Part shown: positions 35,092 to 44,252 of the stretch, in pieces
Layout: every line of letters starts with the position of its first letter
Numbering within the stretch: position 1 is the stretch's first letter
Origin: Streptomyces marispadix
GTDB taxonomy: Bacteria > Actinomycetota > Actinomycetes > Streptomycetales > Streptomycetaceae
Direction of reading: 5' to 3'
Assembly (NCBI RefSeq): GCF_022524345.1
Contig: NZ_JAKWJU010000002.1
Coordinates: 6,376,001 to 6,440,000, forward strand
DNA length: 64,000 nucleotides
Translations under genes and position numbers: made by a program
Notes under the pieces: model-generated
What the model saw: the letters and a program-made list of their open reading frames with translations, nothing else
The model's database searches: none
Told to the model about the DNA's origin: nothing

Positions 35092-36165
35092 ATGTCGACT
35101 CGTCGGTTCAGGGCGGACGACCGAGCCCTGGATGTCTTGTACGACCGGCTGTCGGTCACGGACCTGCAACCCCTGTGGGAGCTGACGGGCCTGCTGACAC
35201 CTGAGCCGGTCGTCGGCGCCGTGCCCTACCGGTGGCCGGGGGAGGAGCTTCGGGCACTCGGCGAAGCCTCCGGCGAACTCGTCCCGGTCGAACGCGGAGG
35301 AGACCGCCGGGTGTTGGCCTGCTGCAACCCCGGCCTCGACGGCGCCCCGTACGCCGTCCCCACGCTCTGGGCAGCGGTGCAGTACCTCCGCGCAGGGGAA
35401 GTCGCGCCGGCCCACCGCCACACCCCGGCCGCGCTGCGATTCGTCACCCAGGGCCAGGGAGTGTGGACCCTCGTCGACGGCGACCCGGTCCACATGAGCA
35501 AGGGGGACTTGGTCCTCACGCCGAGCTGGACGTTCCACGAGCACCACAACCCGTCCTCGGAGGCGATGACTTGGATGGACGTGCTCGATCTTCCGATCGT
35601 CGCCGCGCTCGGCGCCGTCTTCTTCGAGGATGGGCCGACGGACGTGGCCTCGACCGCCACGGCTGCGCAGTCGACGTCCGAGAGCTGGTACGGCGGGGGG
35701 CCCGGCCTCGTTCCGGTGGCAGGGCCTTCGGCCCCGGGGACGAGGTCCCCGCTCTTGGCCTATCGCTGGGCCGACACCGACCGCGCGCTGGCGGCGCAGC
35801 TCCAGGCAAGCGGCCGCGGTGTGGCCGTCATCCGGTTCGCAGACCCGGTCCGCGGCGGAGACGTGATGCCCACGTTGCGATGTGAGATGCACCGGGTGGA
35901 GTCCGGCCGCCGTACCGACCGGACACGGCAGACCGGTGGAAGGGTCGCCTGCGTGCTGCACGGCACCGGGTCCGTCGCAATCGGCGGCGAGACGTTCGAC
36001 GTCGGGCCGGGCGACATCCTGGCGATCCCCTCGTGGTCTGCCTGGGACGTGCGGGCCGAGACCGAGCTGGATCTGTTCAGCACGAGCGACGCGCCGGTGC
36101 TCGAGGCACTGGGGCTGATGCGTCGCGACACCGTGGCGGTGCCGGGGCCGGTGGCCGTCCCGTGA
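35092..36165 (+). CDS. Gentisate 1,2-dioxygenase
   Basis: A 357-residue bicupin. The first cupin holds the Fe(II) ligands in HRHTPAALRF; the second cupin (GGRVACVLHGTGSVAIG, VGPGDILAIPSW) is degenerate for metal, as in the family. The N-terminal WELTGLLTPEP matches gentisate dioxygenases. It opens the gentisate ring between the carboxyl and hydroxyl carbons to maleylpyruvate. ATG after GAGGTGATC; stop overlaps the start of the hydroxylase gene. Confidence 0.88.
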   Translation: MSTRRFRADDRALDVLYDRLSVTDLQPLWELTGLLTPEPVVGAVPYRWPGEELRALGEASGELVPVERGGDRRVLACCNPGLDGAPYAVPTLWAAVQYLRAGEVAPAHRHTPAALRFVTQGQGVWTLVDGDPVHMSKGDLVLTPSWTFHEHHNPSSEAMTWMDVLDLPIVAALGAVFFEDGPTDVASTATAAQSTSESWYGGGPGLVPVAGPSAPGTRSPLLAYRWADTDRALAAQLQASGRGVAVIRFADPVRGGDVMPTLRCEMHRVESGRRTDRTRQTGGRVACVLHGTGSVAIGGETFDVGPGDILAIPSWSAWDVRAETELDLFSTSDAPVLEALGLMRRDTVAVPGPVAVP

Positions 36166-37357
36166 GCGCCATGCACCGGACCCTGGTCGTGGGGGGCGGC
36201 ATCGGAGGGCTTGCCACCGCTTTGGGGATCGCCCGCTCCGGGAGACAGGTGCATGTCCTCGAGAGAGCCGACGCCCTCGTCGAGATCGGTGCCGGCCTCC
36301 AAGTCGGGCCGAACGCGAGCCGCGCGCTGGACGAGCTGGGAATCCTCGACGACATCCGGCCGCGTGCCGTCTTTCCCCGGCGCGGCGTCATGCGGGATGC
36401 GAGGTCCGGCAAGGTGCTGACCACCCTCGACCTGAGCAGCTTCGACCATCGTTACGGCTACCCCTACATCGTCTTGCACCGAGGGGATCTGCTAGAGGCA
36501 CTGGTCCGGCATTGCGCGGCGAACGACCTGGTCACCGTCGAGACGGGACGCCACGTGACCTCGGCGACCGTCAGTCCGGGCCAGGCCCGCGTCAAGTGCG
36601 CGGACGGTGCGGAGTACGAGACTTCCGCCCTGATCGCGGCCGACGGCCTCCATTCCACGTTGCGGAAGCACGTGATCCAGGACGACGTCGTACCGAGCGG
36701 CTATGCGGCGTACCGGGGGACGCTCCCGATCGACGAGGTGCCCACGGAGATCGACGACGACGCGGTGGTGCTGTGGGTGGCACCGGGGCTTCACCTCATG
36801 CAATACCCGGTACGCGGGGGAGCGGTCTACAACCAGGTGGCGGTCGTGAGGACGGACCTCGCCGCGGAGAGCCTCGACGCCGCCTTCGCCGAAACCTGCC
36901 CCCAGGTGCGTACCGCGGTCGCGGCCATCGGGCGAGACCGGAGCTGGCCCATGTTCGACAGGACTCCCGCGTCGACCTGGATCCGCGGGTGCCTGCTGCT
37001 CGTCGGCGACGCCGCGCACCCGATGCTGCAATACCTCGGCCAGGGCGCTTGCCAGGCGCTTGAGGACGCCGTCGAGCTGGAGCGCCAGTTCCGGGCCCAC
37101 CACGCCGACGTCGGGGAAGCGTTCGCGGCGTTCCAGCGGGCACGCATGCCGCGGACGCACCGATGCCAGACGAGTGCCCGACCGTGGGGGAGCTCTGGCA
37201 CACCGACGACCCGCTGACCGTGGCGATCCGCAACCGGTACTTCGCGCTGCGGCGAGCCGATGACCTGTCAGAGCTCGACTGGCTCTACGCACGAGCGGAT
37301 GCCCAAGCCGACCGACCCCGCGAGGAGGACCGCCGTGCGATACATCAGCTTCCGTGA
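36162..37357 (+). CDS. FAD hydroxylase, 3-hydroxybenzoate 6-hydroxylase-like, one apparent frameshift
   Basis: About 398 residues. GGGIGGLATALGIAR for FAD, GAGLQVGPNASR, DGLHSTLRK, GYAAYRGT, and GDAAHPMLQYLGQGACQALED are the order and spelling of 3-hydroxybenzoate 6-hydroxylases, which make gentisate. Near 37185 the frame slips: TGGGGGAGCTCTGG gives nonsense in frame one, but one more G restores WGELWHTDDP and the family's C-terminus LDWLYA. Read as a homopolymer indel. GTG at 36162 overlaps the upstream stop (GTGA); ATG at 36171 is the alternative. Confidence 0.85.
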
Positions 37358-38252
37358 CGCCCACGGCGCGATGAGAGTCGGCGCGATCGCCGGTGACGAC
37401 CCCACGGTGGTCCTCGACTTGACCGCAGGTGTTCCGAAAGGGCCGCACGGACCGATGCGCCGGCTCATCGAGGCCGCGACCGCCGGTGCCTGGACGGCCG
37501 AGGAGGCTCTGCGTACGGCGACCGGGCTGCCACGTGCCGACGTCGTGCCCGTCGCTCCCGTACCGGAACCTTCGAAGATCGTTGCTGCGCCGGTCAACTA
37601 CCGGAACCACCAGGCAGAGATGAGCTCCGACAGCCAGATCGACGCACTCGGCGTCTTCCTGAAGGCGCCCTCATCGGCGACCGGCCACGAGTCCGTCGTA
37701 CGCCTTCCGTATACCGACCGCCGGTTCGACCAGGAAGGCGAGTTCGCTGTAGTGATCGGCCGCCCAGCTCGACACGTGCGCGCTGCCGACGCTCTCCAGC
37801 ACGTCTTCGGCTTCACGTCGTTGCTCGACATGACGATGCGCGGCGGTGAGGACCGCTCGGTCCGCAAGTCGTTCGATACGTTCACGCCGATGGGGCCGAC
37901 TCTGGTCACGCCCGACGAAGTACAGACGGTCGACGAGTTGGAGCTCAAGCTCTGGGTCAACGGCACGCTGCGCCAGAGAGCCGATCTTGCCGACCTGATC
38001 TGGGACGTGCCGCGACTGATCGCCTACGCATCGTCCGTGATGACGCTCCTGCCCGGCGACGTCGTGACGACGGGCACCCCGGAGGGGGTGGGTGCGGTGC
38101 GGGACGGCGATCGGATCGAGTTGGAGATCACCGGCTTGGACCGGCTCGCGGTGGGGGTGTCGAGCGAGGGCGCGGTTCCCTGTCCCACCCTCGGGGCCGG
38201 TCGCGGGCCGCGGCCCCCGTCGGAACTCACTCCGGTCCGACCGCGCACATGA
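37335..38252 (+). CDS. FAH-family hydrolase, probable fumarylpyruvate/maleylpyruvate hydrolase
   Basis: A 305-residue fumarylacetoacetate hydrolase-family protein: KIVAAPVNYRNH, metal site in DQEGEFAVVIG, DMTMRG and the C-terminal GDVVTTGTPEGVG. In gentisate pathways these split fumaryl- or maleylpyruvate into fumarate/maleate and pyruvate. GTG start at 37335 after GAGGAGGAC, 23 bases inside the end of the hydroxylase gene. No maleylpyruvate isomerase gene is found nearby. Confidence 0.88.
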   Translation: MRYISFRDAHGAMRVGAIAGDDPTVVLDLTAGVPKGPHGPMRRLIEAATAGAWTAEEALRTATGLPRADVVPVAPVPEPSKIVAAPVNYRNHQAEMSSDSQIDALGVFLKAPSSATGHESVVRLPYTDRRFDQEGEFAVVIGRPARHVRAADALQHVFGFTSLLDMTMRGGEDRSVRKSFDTFTPMGPTLVTPDEVQTVDELELKLWVNGTLRQRADLADLIWDVPRLIAYASSVMTLLPGDVVTTGTPEGVGAVRDGDRIELEITGLDRLAVGVSSEGAVPCPTLGAGRGPRPPSELTPVRPRT

Positions 38253-38351
38253 TTCGCGGCTCCTGCGCGCTCACCTTGTAGAGGGGGCACTCCAAACCCG
38301 TCGCGGCTGCCGCACTACCCGCGGCAGACGGGTCGGGGCGGAAGGGATGAC

Positions 38352-38392
38352 GCGCCTCGGTGGCTCAGCATGACGCCGGACCACCGAGGCGC
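38352..38392. terminator. Bidirectional terminator at the right edge of the island
   Basis: Perfect 12-bp stem (GCGCCTCGGTGG and complement) with a 17-nt loop, followed by CCCTTTAA. Separates the gentisate module from the convergent amidase gene. Just beyond, ACAGAGTTGACGCG is repeated twice (38400-38413, 38417-38430). Confidence 0.8.
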
Positions 38393-38446
38393 CCCTTTAA
38401 CAGAGTTGACGCGTCTGACAGAGTTGACGCGCCTCCCGTCGCGCGA

Positions 38447-40162
38447 TCAGTTGTTCACGTATCCCATGTACTTGTCCCAGTCCCAGTTCGGACCGGGGTC
38501 CGTGTGGTCGTTACCGGGAACCTCGCTGTGGCCGACGATGTGCTCACGGTCCTTCGGGATGCCGTACTTGTCTGCCAGGCTCCGCGTCAGTGCGGCCGAG
38601 GAGCGGTACATCTCCTCGGTGAACGACGACGGGTCGTCGACGAAGCCCTCGTGCTCGATGCCGATCGCCGTGGCGTTGCCGTTGCCCACGTGATAGGCGG
38701 TGTCGCCGTCGTCGACCATCTGGGTCACCTTGCCGTCCGAGGAACGCACCACGTAGTGGGCGCTGACCTGGGAGTCCGGGTTCTTGAACCAGTTGATCGT
38801 GCTGTCGTAACTGCCCTGCGTGACGTGGACGACGATCTGTGAGATCTCCCCGTTCCGGCCGGGAGTGAAGTTCGCCGGGTCGGCCGGGTCCCATTCGGGC
38901 GCCGGAGCTTGGGCGGGCGGCGGGGCCGGGGCGGGCGGCGGAGCCGGGGCTTCGGGCGGCGGCGGGGCTGAGGCTTCGGCCGGTGCGGGTGCCGGTGCCG
39001 GGGCTTCGGCGGGCGGCGGAACCGGTGCGGGAGCCGGAGCATCGGCCGGGGGCGGGGCCGGGGCGTCGGCGGGAGCCGGACCGTTGGCCGGAGCGGGAGC
39101 GGGAGCAGGGGCCGGGGCATCTGGGAGGCCGTCGGCGGCGTGCCGTTCCGGTTCCTCGACAGGTGCGGGAGCCGGACCGTTGGCCGGGGCCGGAGCGGGA
39201 GCCGGGGCATCTGGGAGGCCGTCGGCGGCGTGCCGTTCCGGTTCCTCGACAGGTGCGGGAGCCGGGGCGTCCGGGAGGCCGTCGGCGGCGTGCCGCTCCG
39301 GTTCCGCAACTGGTCCCGGAGCCGGACCATCGGGCCCCGGACCAGGAGCCGGGCCGGGAGCCGGACCCAAGCCCTGACCATTGGACGGAGCCGGTCCGGG
39401 AGCCGGACCGGAACCCTGACCACTCGCTGGACTACCCGTGGGCGGACCATCGGCCGGGCCCGCATCGGGACCGTGATCCGGACCGGGTGCTGGGCCAGGA
39501 GCAGGGCCGGGGTCCGGCGCATTGGGCGGGCCCGCATCGGGACCGTGATCCGGGCCAGGAGCAGGACCCGAACCAGGACCCTGACCCGGACCATCGGCCG
39601 GACCCGCAGCCGGGCCGGGGGCCGGACCCGATCCAGGCCCCGCATCCGGGCCCGCAGCGGGACCACCGGCCGGACCCGCAGCAGGACCACCCGATCCTGG
39701 ACCATCGGCCGGACCAGGAGCAGGGCCGGGGGCCGGACCCGAATCAGGCCCCGCATCCGGACCCGCAGCAGGACCACCCGACCCCGGACCATCGGCCGGA
39801 CCGGAGGCTGGACCCGCAGCAGGGCCGGGGGCCGGACCCGATCCAGGCCCCGCATCCGGACCGGGAGCAGGACCACCGGGTGCCGGACCATCGGCCGGAC
39901 CCGCAGCCGGACCCGCAGCCGGACCACCGGCCGGGCCGGAGTCCGGACCCGCATCCGGACCGGAGTTCGGACCCGCATCCGGACCGGGATCAGGAGCGCT
40001 CGTACTCGAGTCGGGCCCCGGCCCGGTGTCCGCGGCCGCCGACCCGGCGGCCATGATGCTCGCTGCGAAGGCACCCGCTATGAGAACACCGCTGCGCTTT
40101 CCGATGGATCTGGAGATTTCGCGATGCCAAGTCACTGTTTTACGACGGTGACGTCCCGCCAT
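38447..40162 (-). CDS. N-acetylmuramoyl-L-alanine amidase with long repeat region
   Basis: A 571-residue exported wall enzyme. Residues 1-45 form a basic signal peptide ending in SAAADT. Residues 46-425 are low complexity: first GPDAGP/GPAAGP-type hexamers rich in Gly-Pro-Asp, then three VEEPERHAADGLPDAPAP units, then PAPAPP. The C-terminal amidase_2 domain has zinc ligands in IVVHVTQG and PGNDHTDPGPNW and IGIEHEG. It cuts the amide between MurNAc and L-Ala. The start at 40162 has GAGAGGAAG ahead. The repeat probably spans the wall. Confidence 0.88.
   Translation of the reverse strand: MAGRHRRKTVTWHREISRSIGKRSGVLIAGAFAASIMAAGSAAADTGPGPDSSTSAPDPGPDAGPNSGPDAGPDSGPAGGPAAGPAAGPADGPAPGGPAPGPDAGPGSGPAPGPAAGPASGPADGPGSGGPAAGPDAGPDSGPAPGPAPGPADGPGSGGPAAGPAGGPAAGPDAGPGSGPAPGPAAGPADGPGQGPGSGPAPGPDHGPDAGPPNAPDPGPAPGPAPGPDHGPDAGPADGPPTGSPASGQGSGPAPGPAPSNGQGLGPAPGPAPGPGPDGPAPGPVAEPERHAADGLPDAPAPAPVEEPERHAADGLPDAPAPAPAPANGPAPAPVEEPERHAADGLPDAPAPAPAPAPANGPAPADAPAPPPADAPAPAPVPPPAEAPAPAPAPAEASAPPPPEAPAPPPAPAPPPAQAPAPEWDPADPANFTPGRNGEISQIVVHVTQGSYDSTINWFKNPDSQVSAHYVVRSSDGKVTQMVDDGDTAYHVGNGNATAIGIEHEGFVDDPSSFTEEMYRSSAALTRSLADKYGIPKDREHIVGHSEVPGNDHTDPGPNWDWDKYMGYVNN
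38886..40020. repeat. Low-complexity Gly/Pro/Ala coding repeats
   Basis: Tandem imperfect 6-bp-multiple units in the amidase gene (for example GGACCCGCAGCAGG-like blocks) that encode GP-x-A/D-GP repeats; three near-identical 60-90 bp blocks lie at about 39115-39300. Prone to slippage and recombination. Confidence 0.7.
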
Positions 40163-40433
40163 TCGTCTTCCTCTCTTCTGCCGGCGTCCAGCGCCGGTTG
40201 TGGGGTTTGTCGCGCTAATTGGTCTGATGAGCCGCGCACAGTCGCGTCGCTGACCCGCCGCGGAATCGCGGCCCGGCCGCCCGGTCCAGGAGCCACTGCG
40301 CGGCGTCTCCCAGGCCACCGGGCACGACTGGCTCCACGGCGGTGTGCTGGGATCGGTCCCCCGAACTCCTCCCGGTGCCGGGCTTGTTCAATCGGTGCTC
40401 CCTTCTGGTCGGAGACCCGGCGCTGACCGCCGG

Positions 40434-41480
40434 TCAGTGCACGAAGCGGCGGAGCCGCTCCGGCGACAGCGAGTCGCCGGTGCGTACGCACCAGGCGACG
40501 TGGCTGTCGGAGACGGTGAACTGCGGGACGGGTTGGGCGCATTCGTCGACCGCCAGGGGACAGCGGGTGCGGAACACGCAGCCGGACGGCGGATCGAGTG
40601 GGCTGGGCGGGTCGCCGCCGAGCAGGATTCGCTCACGGCCCTTCTCCGTGGCCGGGTCCGTGTCGGGCACCGCGGACATGAGCGCCTGCGTGTACGGATG
40701 CGCCGGGCGGGCGTAGAGGTCGTCAGTGCCGCCGGTCTCCATGAGGCGGCCGAGGTACATCACGACGACGCGGTGGCTCATGTGCTCGACGGCGGCGAGG
40801 TCGTGGGAGACGAACAGGTAGGTGAGCCCGAGTTCGCCCTGCAACTCCCGTAGCAGGTTCATGATCTGCGCCTGGACCGAGACGTCGAGGGAGGCGGTCG
40901 ATTCGTCCAGGACGATCAGGTCCGGATTCGCCGCCAGGGCGCGTGCGATGCTCACGCGCTGGCGCTGACCGCCGGAGAGTTCGTGCGGGTACCGGGCGGC
41001 GGTCTGATGTACGAGCCCTACGAGATCGAGGAGTTCGGCCACTCTGCGGTTGCGTTCCGCGCGTCCGGAAAGCATCCGGTGCACGTCCATGGGCTCCCGC
41101 ACGGTCGCACCGGCGGTGCGCCTCGGGTCGAGTGAGGCGTACGGGTCCTGGAAGACCATCGCGATCCGCCGTCGCAGCTCGCGCGAAGCGGCGCCGCGCG
41201 CTGCCAGTACGTCCTGGCCGTCGAGGTGAACCGTTCCCGACGTGGCCGGGACGAGACGGGTCAGCGCGTTGCCTATCGTCGACTTGCCGGACCCCGACTC
41301 ACCTACCAGACCCAGCGTCTGACCACGGTCGACGGCGAAGGACACGTCCTCGACCGCGTGCACCCACGAGCGGTGACGGCCCTGCCTCGGGCCCGGGAAC
41401 CGTACGCACAGGTTCCGCACGTCCAGCAGCGGTACGGACTCTGTGTCCGGGGCCGTGCCCGGACCTGCTGCGCTCTTCAC
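40434..41480 (-). CDS. Oligopeptide ABC ATPase, DppF/OppF type
   Basis: A 348-residue ATPase: Walker A GESGSGKST, signature LSGGQRQRVSIARAL, Walker B LIVLDESTASLD (Ser for the usual Pro after DE), and the C-terminal CVFRTRCPLAVDEC cysteine cluster typical of oligopeptide/dipeptide ATPases. GTG start at 41480 overlaps the previous stop (GTGA). Last gene of a five-gene importer operon. Confidence 0.93.
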   Translation of the reverse strand: MKSAAGPGTAPDTESVPLLDVRNLCVRFPGPRQGRHRSWVHAVEDVSFAVDRGQTLGLVGESGSGKSTIGNALTRLVPATSGTVHLDGQDVLAARGAASRELRRRIAMVFQDPYASLDPRRTAGATVREPMDVHRMLSGRAERNRRVAELLDLVGLVHQTAARYPHELSGGQRQRVSIARALAANPDLIVLDESTASLDVSVQAQIMNLLRELQGELGLTYLFVSHDLAAVEHMSHRVVVMYLGRLMETGGTDDLYARPAHPYTQALMSAVPDTDPATEKGRERILLGGDPPSPLDPPSGCVFRTRCPLAVDECAQPVPQFTVSDSHVAWCVRTGDSLSPERLRRFVH

Positions 41481-42448
41481 TTGTCCTCCGGGCAGAACGT
41501 GCGGGCGTAGTGGCGCCGCCCGACCTCCAGGAGATCCGGGATCTGGGTCGCACACCGCGGATCTCCCTGCACGGGGCAACGGTCGAAGAAGACACAGCCG
41601 GGCGGCAGCGCGCGGGGGTCGGGGGGCGTACCCGGGATGGCGGTGAGCTGGTCGCGTCGTCGGCCGAGGACCGGACGCGCTCCCAACAGGCCGCGTGTGT
41701 AGGGATGTACGGGCGCGCTGTGCAGGGTCTCGACGGGGGCCTGCTCGACCACCTGTCCGCCGTACATCACTACGACGTCGTCGGCGAGCCCGCCCACCAC
41801 AGCGAGGTCGTGGCTGATCCAGACCACCGCCATGCCCGTGCGCTCCTGCCGTACGCGCACGAGGTCCAGGATCTGCGCCTGCGTCGTGACGTCGAGTGCC
41901 GTCGTCGGCTCGTCCGCCACGAGGACGTCCGGTCCGCAGGACAGCGCGATCGCGATCATCACCCGCTGTCGCATCCCGCCGGACAACTGGTGCGGGTAGG
42001 CGTCCAGTCGGCGGTCGGGGTCGGGGATGCCGACCGTGTCGAGGAGTTCACGCGCACGGTCGCGGGCGGCCCGCCGGGTGGCGCCGAGATGTTCCTCGAT
42101 GCCTTCGGTGATCTGCCGTTCGATCGTGAGCAGCGGGTTGAGCGACGTCATCGGGTCCTGGAAGACGAATCCGAGCCGCCGTCCCCGTATGCCTTCGAGT
42201 TCACGCCGGGACAGCGTCAGCAGGTCCCGGCCGCCGAGGAGAGCGCTGCCGGTGACGGTCGCCGGCGGTGGGACGAGCCCTGCCGAGGCGAGCACCGTCA
42301 TCGACTTCCCCGAGCCGGACTCGCCGACCACGCCGAGCGTCTGTCCCGCTTCGACGGACCACGACACTCCTCGTACGACCCTGGCCGCCCGCCTGCCGCG
42401 GCCGAGGACGACGCCGAGGTCTCGCACGGCGAATCCGGGCGCCTTCAT
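41477..42448 (-). CDS. Oligopeptide ABC ATPase, DppD/OppD type
   Basis: A 323-residue ATPase: Walker A GESGSGKSM, signature LSGGMRQRVMIAIAL, Walker B VLVADEPTTALD and C-terminal CVFFDRCPVQGDPRC. The ATG overlaps the permease stop (ATGA). Works as a heterodimer with the DppF-type protein. Confidence 0.93.
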   Translation of the reverse strand: MKAPGFAVRDLGVVLGRGRRAARVVRGVSWSVEAGQTLGVVGESGSGKSMTVLASAGLVPPPATVTGSALLGGRDLLTLSRRELEGIRGRRLGFVFQDPMTSLNPLLTIERQITEGIEEHLGATRRAARDRARELLDTVGIPDPDRRLDAYPHQLSGGMRQRVMIAIALSCGPDVLVADEPTTALDVTTQAQILDLVRVRQERTGMAVVWISHDLAVVGGLADDVVVMYGGQVVEQAPVETLHSAPVHPYTRGLLGARPVLGRRRDQLTAIPGTPPDPRALPPGCVFFDRCPVQGDPRCATQIPDLLEVGRRHYARTFCPEDK

Positions 42449-43308
42449 CGGCCCCTCCCGGACTCCATCGCGGAACGCCGGCGGGGGTCCAGGACGTCCC
42501 GCAGCCCGTCTCCCACGAGATTGAACGCGAGCACCGTGACGAAGATGGCGAGCCCCGGGAAGACGCTCATCCACCAGGCGTCGGTGAAGCCCTTGCCGTC
42601 GAAGAGCATCCGCCCCCAGGACGGTTGCGGCGGCTGCACGCCGAGTCCGAGGAACGACAGCGCCGCCTCCGAGAGGATCGCGAACGCCAGGCTGAGCGAG
42701 GTCTGGACGATGACCGGCGCCGAGACGTTGGGCAGTACGTGGGTGCGAATGATGCGCAGCGGCCCTGCGCCGATGCCGGCGGCGGCCTTCACATACGGCT
42801 CCTCGCGCAGCGCCAGCGTGCTGGCGCGGGTGACGCGGGCGAAGACCGGTACGTACACCACGCCGATCGCGATCGTCGCGGTGGTGACGCCGGGCCCGAG
42901 CACGGCGACGATCGCGATGGCCAGAAGCATGATCGGGAACGCGAAGACCACATCGACGACCCGCATGATCACGGTGTCGGCCCATCCCCGGAAATAGCCG
43001 GCGAGGAGACCGAGGACCACCCCGGCGACCAGCGCGATGCTCACGCTGATCAGACTGACCTGCAAGGAGACCCTCGCGGCTAGCACGACCCGGCTCAGGA
43101 CGTCGCGTCCCAGGTCGTCGGTGCCGAACCAGTGCTCCAGGCTCGGTGGTTGGAGGGCGCGGGTGACGTCGACGGCGTTCGGGCCGTACGGCGCGAGCTG
43201 CGGGCCCAGGAAGGCCAGAACGACGAGCAGCGCCACGACGGCGAGCCCGGCCGCGGACACGGGGCGTCGCAGCAGATGACTCCACACGGAGAACGGACGG
43301 GCGCTCAT
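42445..43308 (-). CDS. Oligopeptide ABC permease, DppC type
   Basis: A 287-residue permease with about six membrane segments; HWFGTDDLGRDVLSRV after the first segment and EAALSFLGLGVQPPQPSWG near the coupling helix are the DppC hallmarks. The start overlaps the DppB-type stop. Confidence 0.93.
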   Translation of the reverse strand: MSARPFSVWSHLLRRPVSAAGLAVVALLVVLAFLGPQLAPYGPNAVDVTRALQPPSLEHWFGTDDLGRDVLSRVVLAARVSLQVSLISVSIALVAGVVLGLLAGYFRGWADTVIMRVVDVVFAFPIMLLAIAIVAVLGPGVTTATIAIGVVYVPVFARVTRASTLALREEPYVKAAAGIGAGPLRIIRTHVLPNVSAPVIVQTSLSLAFAILSEAALSFLGLGVQPPQPSWGRMLFDGKGFTDAWWMSVFPGLAIFVTVLAFNLVGDGLRDVLDPRRRSAMESGRGR

Positions 43309-44252
43309 CGGATCGATATCCTCGGGTCGATTCGCGCGTACAGCAGGTCCACGGCCATGCTGACGAGCAGGAACAACGCCGCGACCAGCAGCACCGCCCC
43401 CTGCACGACGGGATAGTCCCGTGCCGAGACGGCGTCGAACGTCAGCCGCCCCAACCCCGGCCAGGCGAAGACCACTTCGATGACGATGACCCCGCCCATC
43501 AGGATCGCCGCCTGGACGCCGATCACGGTGATGACGGGGACCATCGCGTTGCGGACCACATGACGGCGCCGCACGGTGCGGTGCCGCAGTCCCTTGGCGC
43601 GGGCGGTGCGTGCGTGTTCGGACCCGAGCGATTCGAGTACGGCGCTGCGGACGAAGCGGGTGATGATCGCCCCGGAGACCAGGCCCACTGCCGTCGCGGG
43701 CATGACCACCCTGGACAGCCAGCCGAGGGGGTCCTCGGTCAGCGGCACGTAACCGGAGGGCGGCAGCCATCCCAGCGTGCTGGAGAACAGCAGGATGAAC
43801 AGGATGCCCAGCCAGAAGTCCGGTACGGAGACCCCGAATTGGCTCACGACGCGCACGATCGTGTCGCTGATCCTGCCCTGGTGCGTCGCCGCGTAGACGC
43901 CGAGGGGAAAGGCGATCCCCACGGCGATGACCATGGCCGCGAAGGCCAGGGAGAGCGTCGCCGGAAGGCGTTCGAGCAGCACGAGCGTGACCGGTTCCCC
44001 CGTGCGGAAGCTCACTCCCAGATCACCGGTGAGGGCGCTGCCCACGTAGTGGAAGTACTGGCTGATCAGCGGCCGGTCGAGTCCCGACGCGGTACGCAGC
44101 GCCTGGTAGGACTCCGGTGTGTACTGCGTGCCCAGAGCGACCCGCACCGGGTCGCCCGGCACGAGATGCATCAGCGTGAAGACGACGACCGTAACGCCCA
44201 GCAGGACGACCGCGGCGTGCCCGGTGCGGGCCAGCGTGAAGCGCAGCATCAT
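43305..44252 (-). CDS. Oligopeptide ABC permease, DppB type
   Basis: A 315-residue permease with HLVPGDPVRVALG near residue 30 and about six membrane segments; EEA-like coupling region HARTARAKGLR. Overlaps both neighbours by four bases, so the operon is tightly coupled. Confidence 0.93.
   Translation of the reverse strand: MMLRFTLARTGHAAVVLLGVTVVVFTLMHLVPGDPVRVALGTQYTPESYQALRTASGLDRPLISQYFHYVGSALTGDLGVSFRTGEPVTLVLLERLPATLSLAFAAMVIAVGIAFPLGVYAATHQGRISDTIVRVVSQFGVSVPDFWLGILFILLFSSTLGWLPPSGYVPLTEDPLGWLSRVVMPATAVGLVSGAIITRFVRSAVLESLGSEHARTARAKGLRHRTVRRRHVVRNAMVPVITVIGVQAAILMGGVIVIEVVFAWPGLGRLTFDAVSARDYPVVQGAVLLVAALFLLVSMAVDLLYARIDPRISIR

Noticed and set aside
37706..37717. TCCGTATACCGA, one mismatch from the operator core
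   Set aside because: Lies inside the FAH coding sequence far from any start and lacks the flanking AATAT or TCCTCC; kept out of the regulon count.
38725..40074. 449-codon second minus frame in the amidase repeat
   Set aside because: Arg/Pro/Leu repeats produced by frame-shifted reading of the Gly/Pro repeat; the amidase frame has RBS, signal peptide and catalytic domain.
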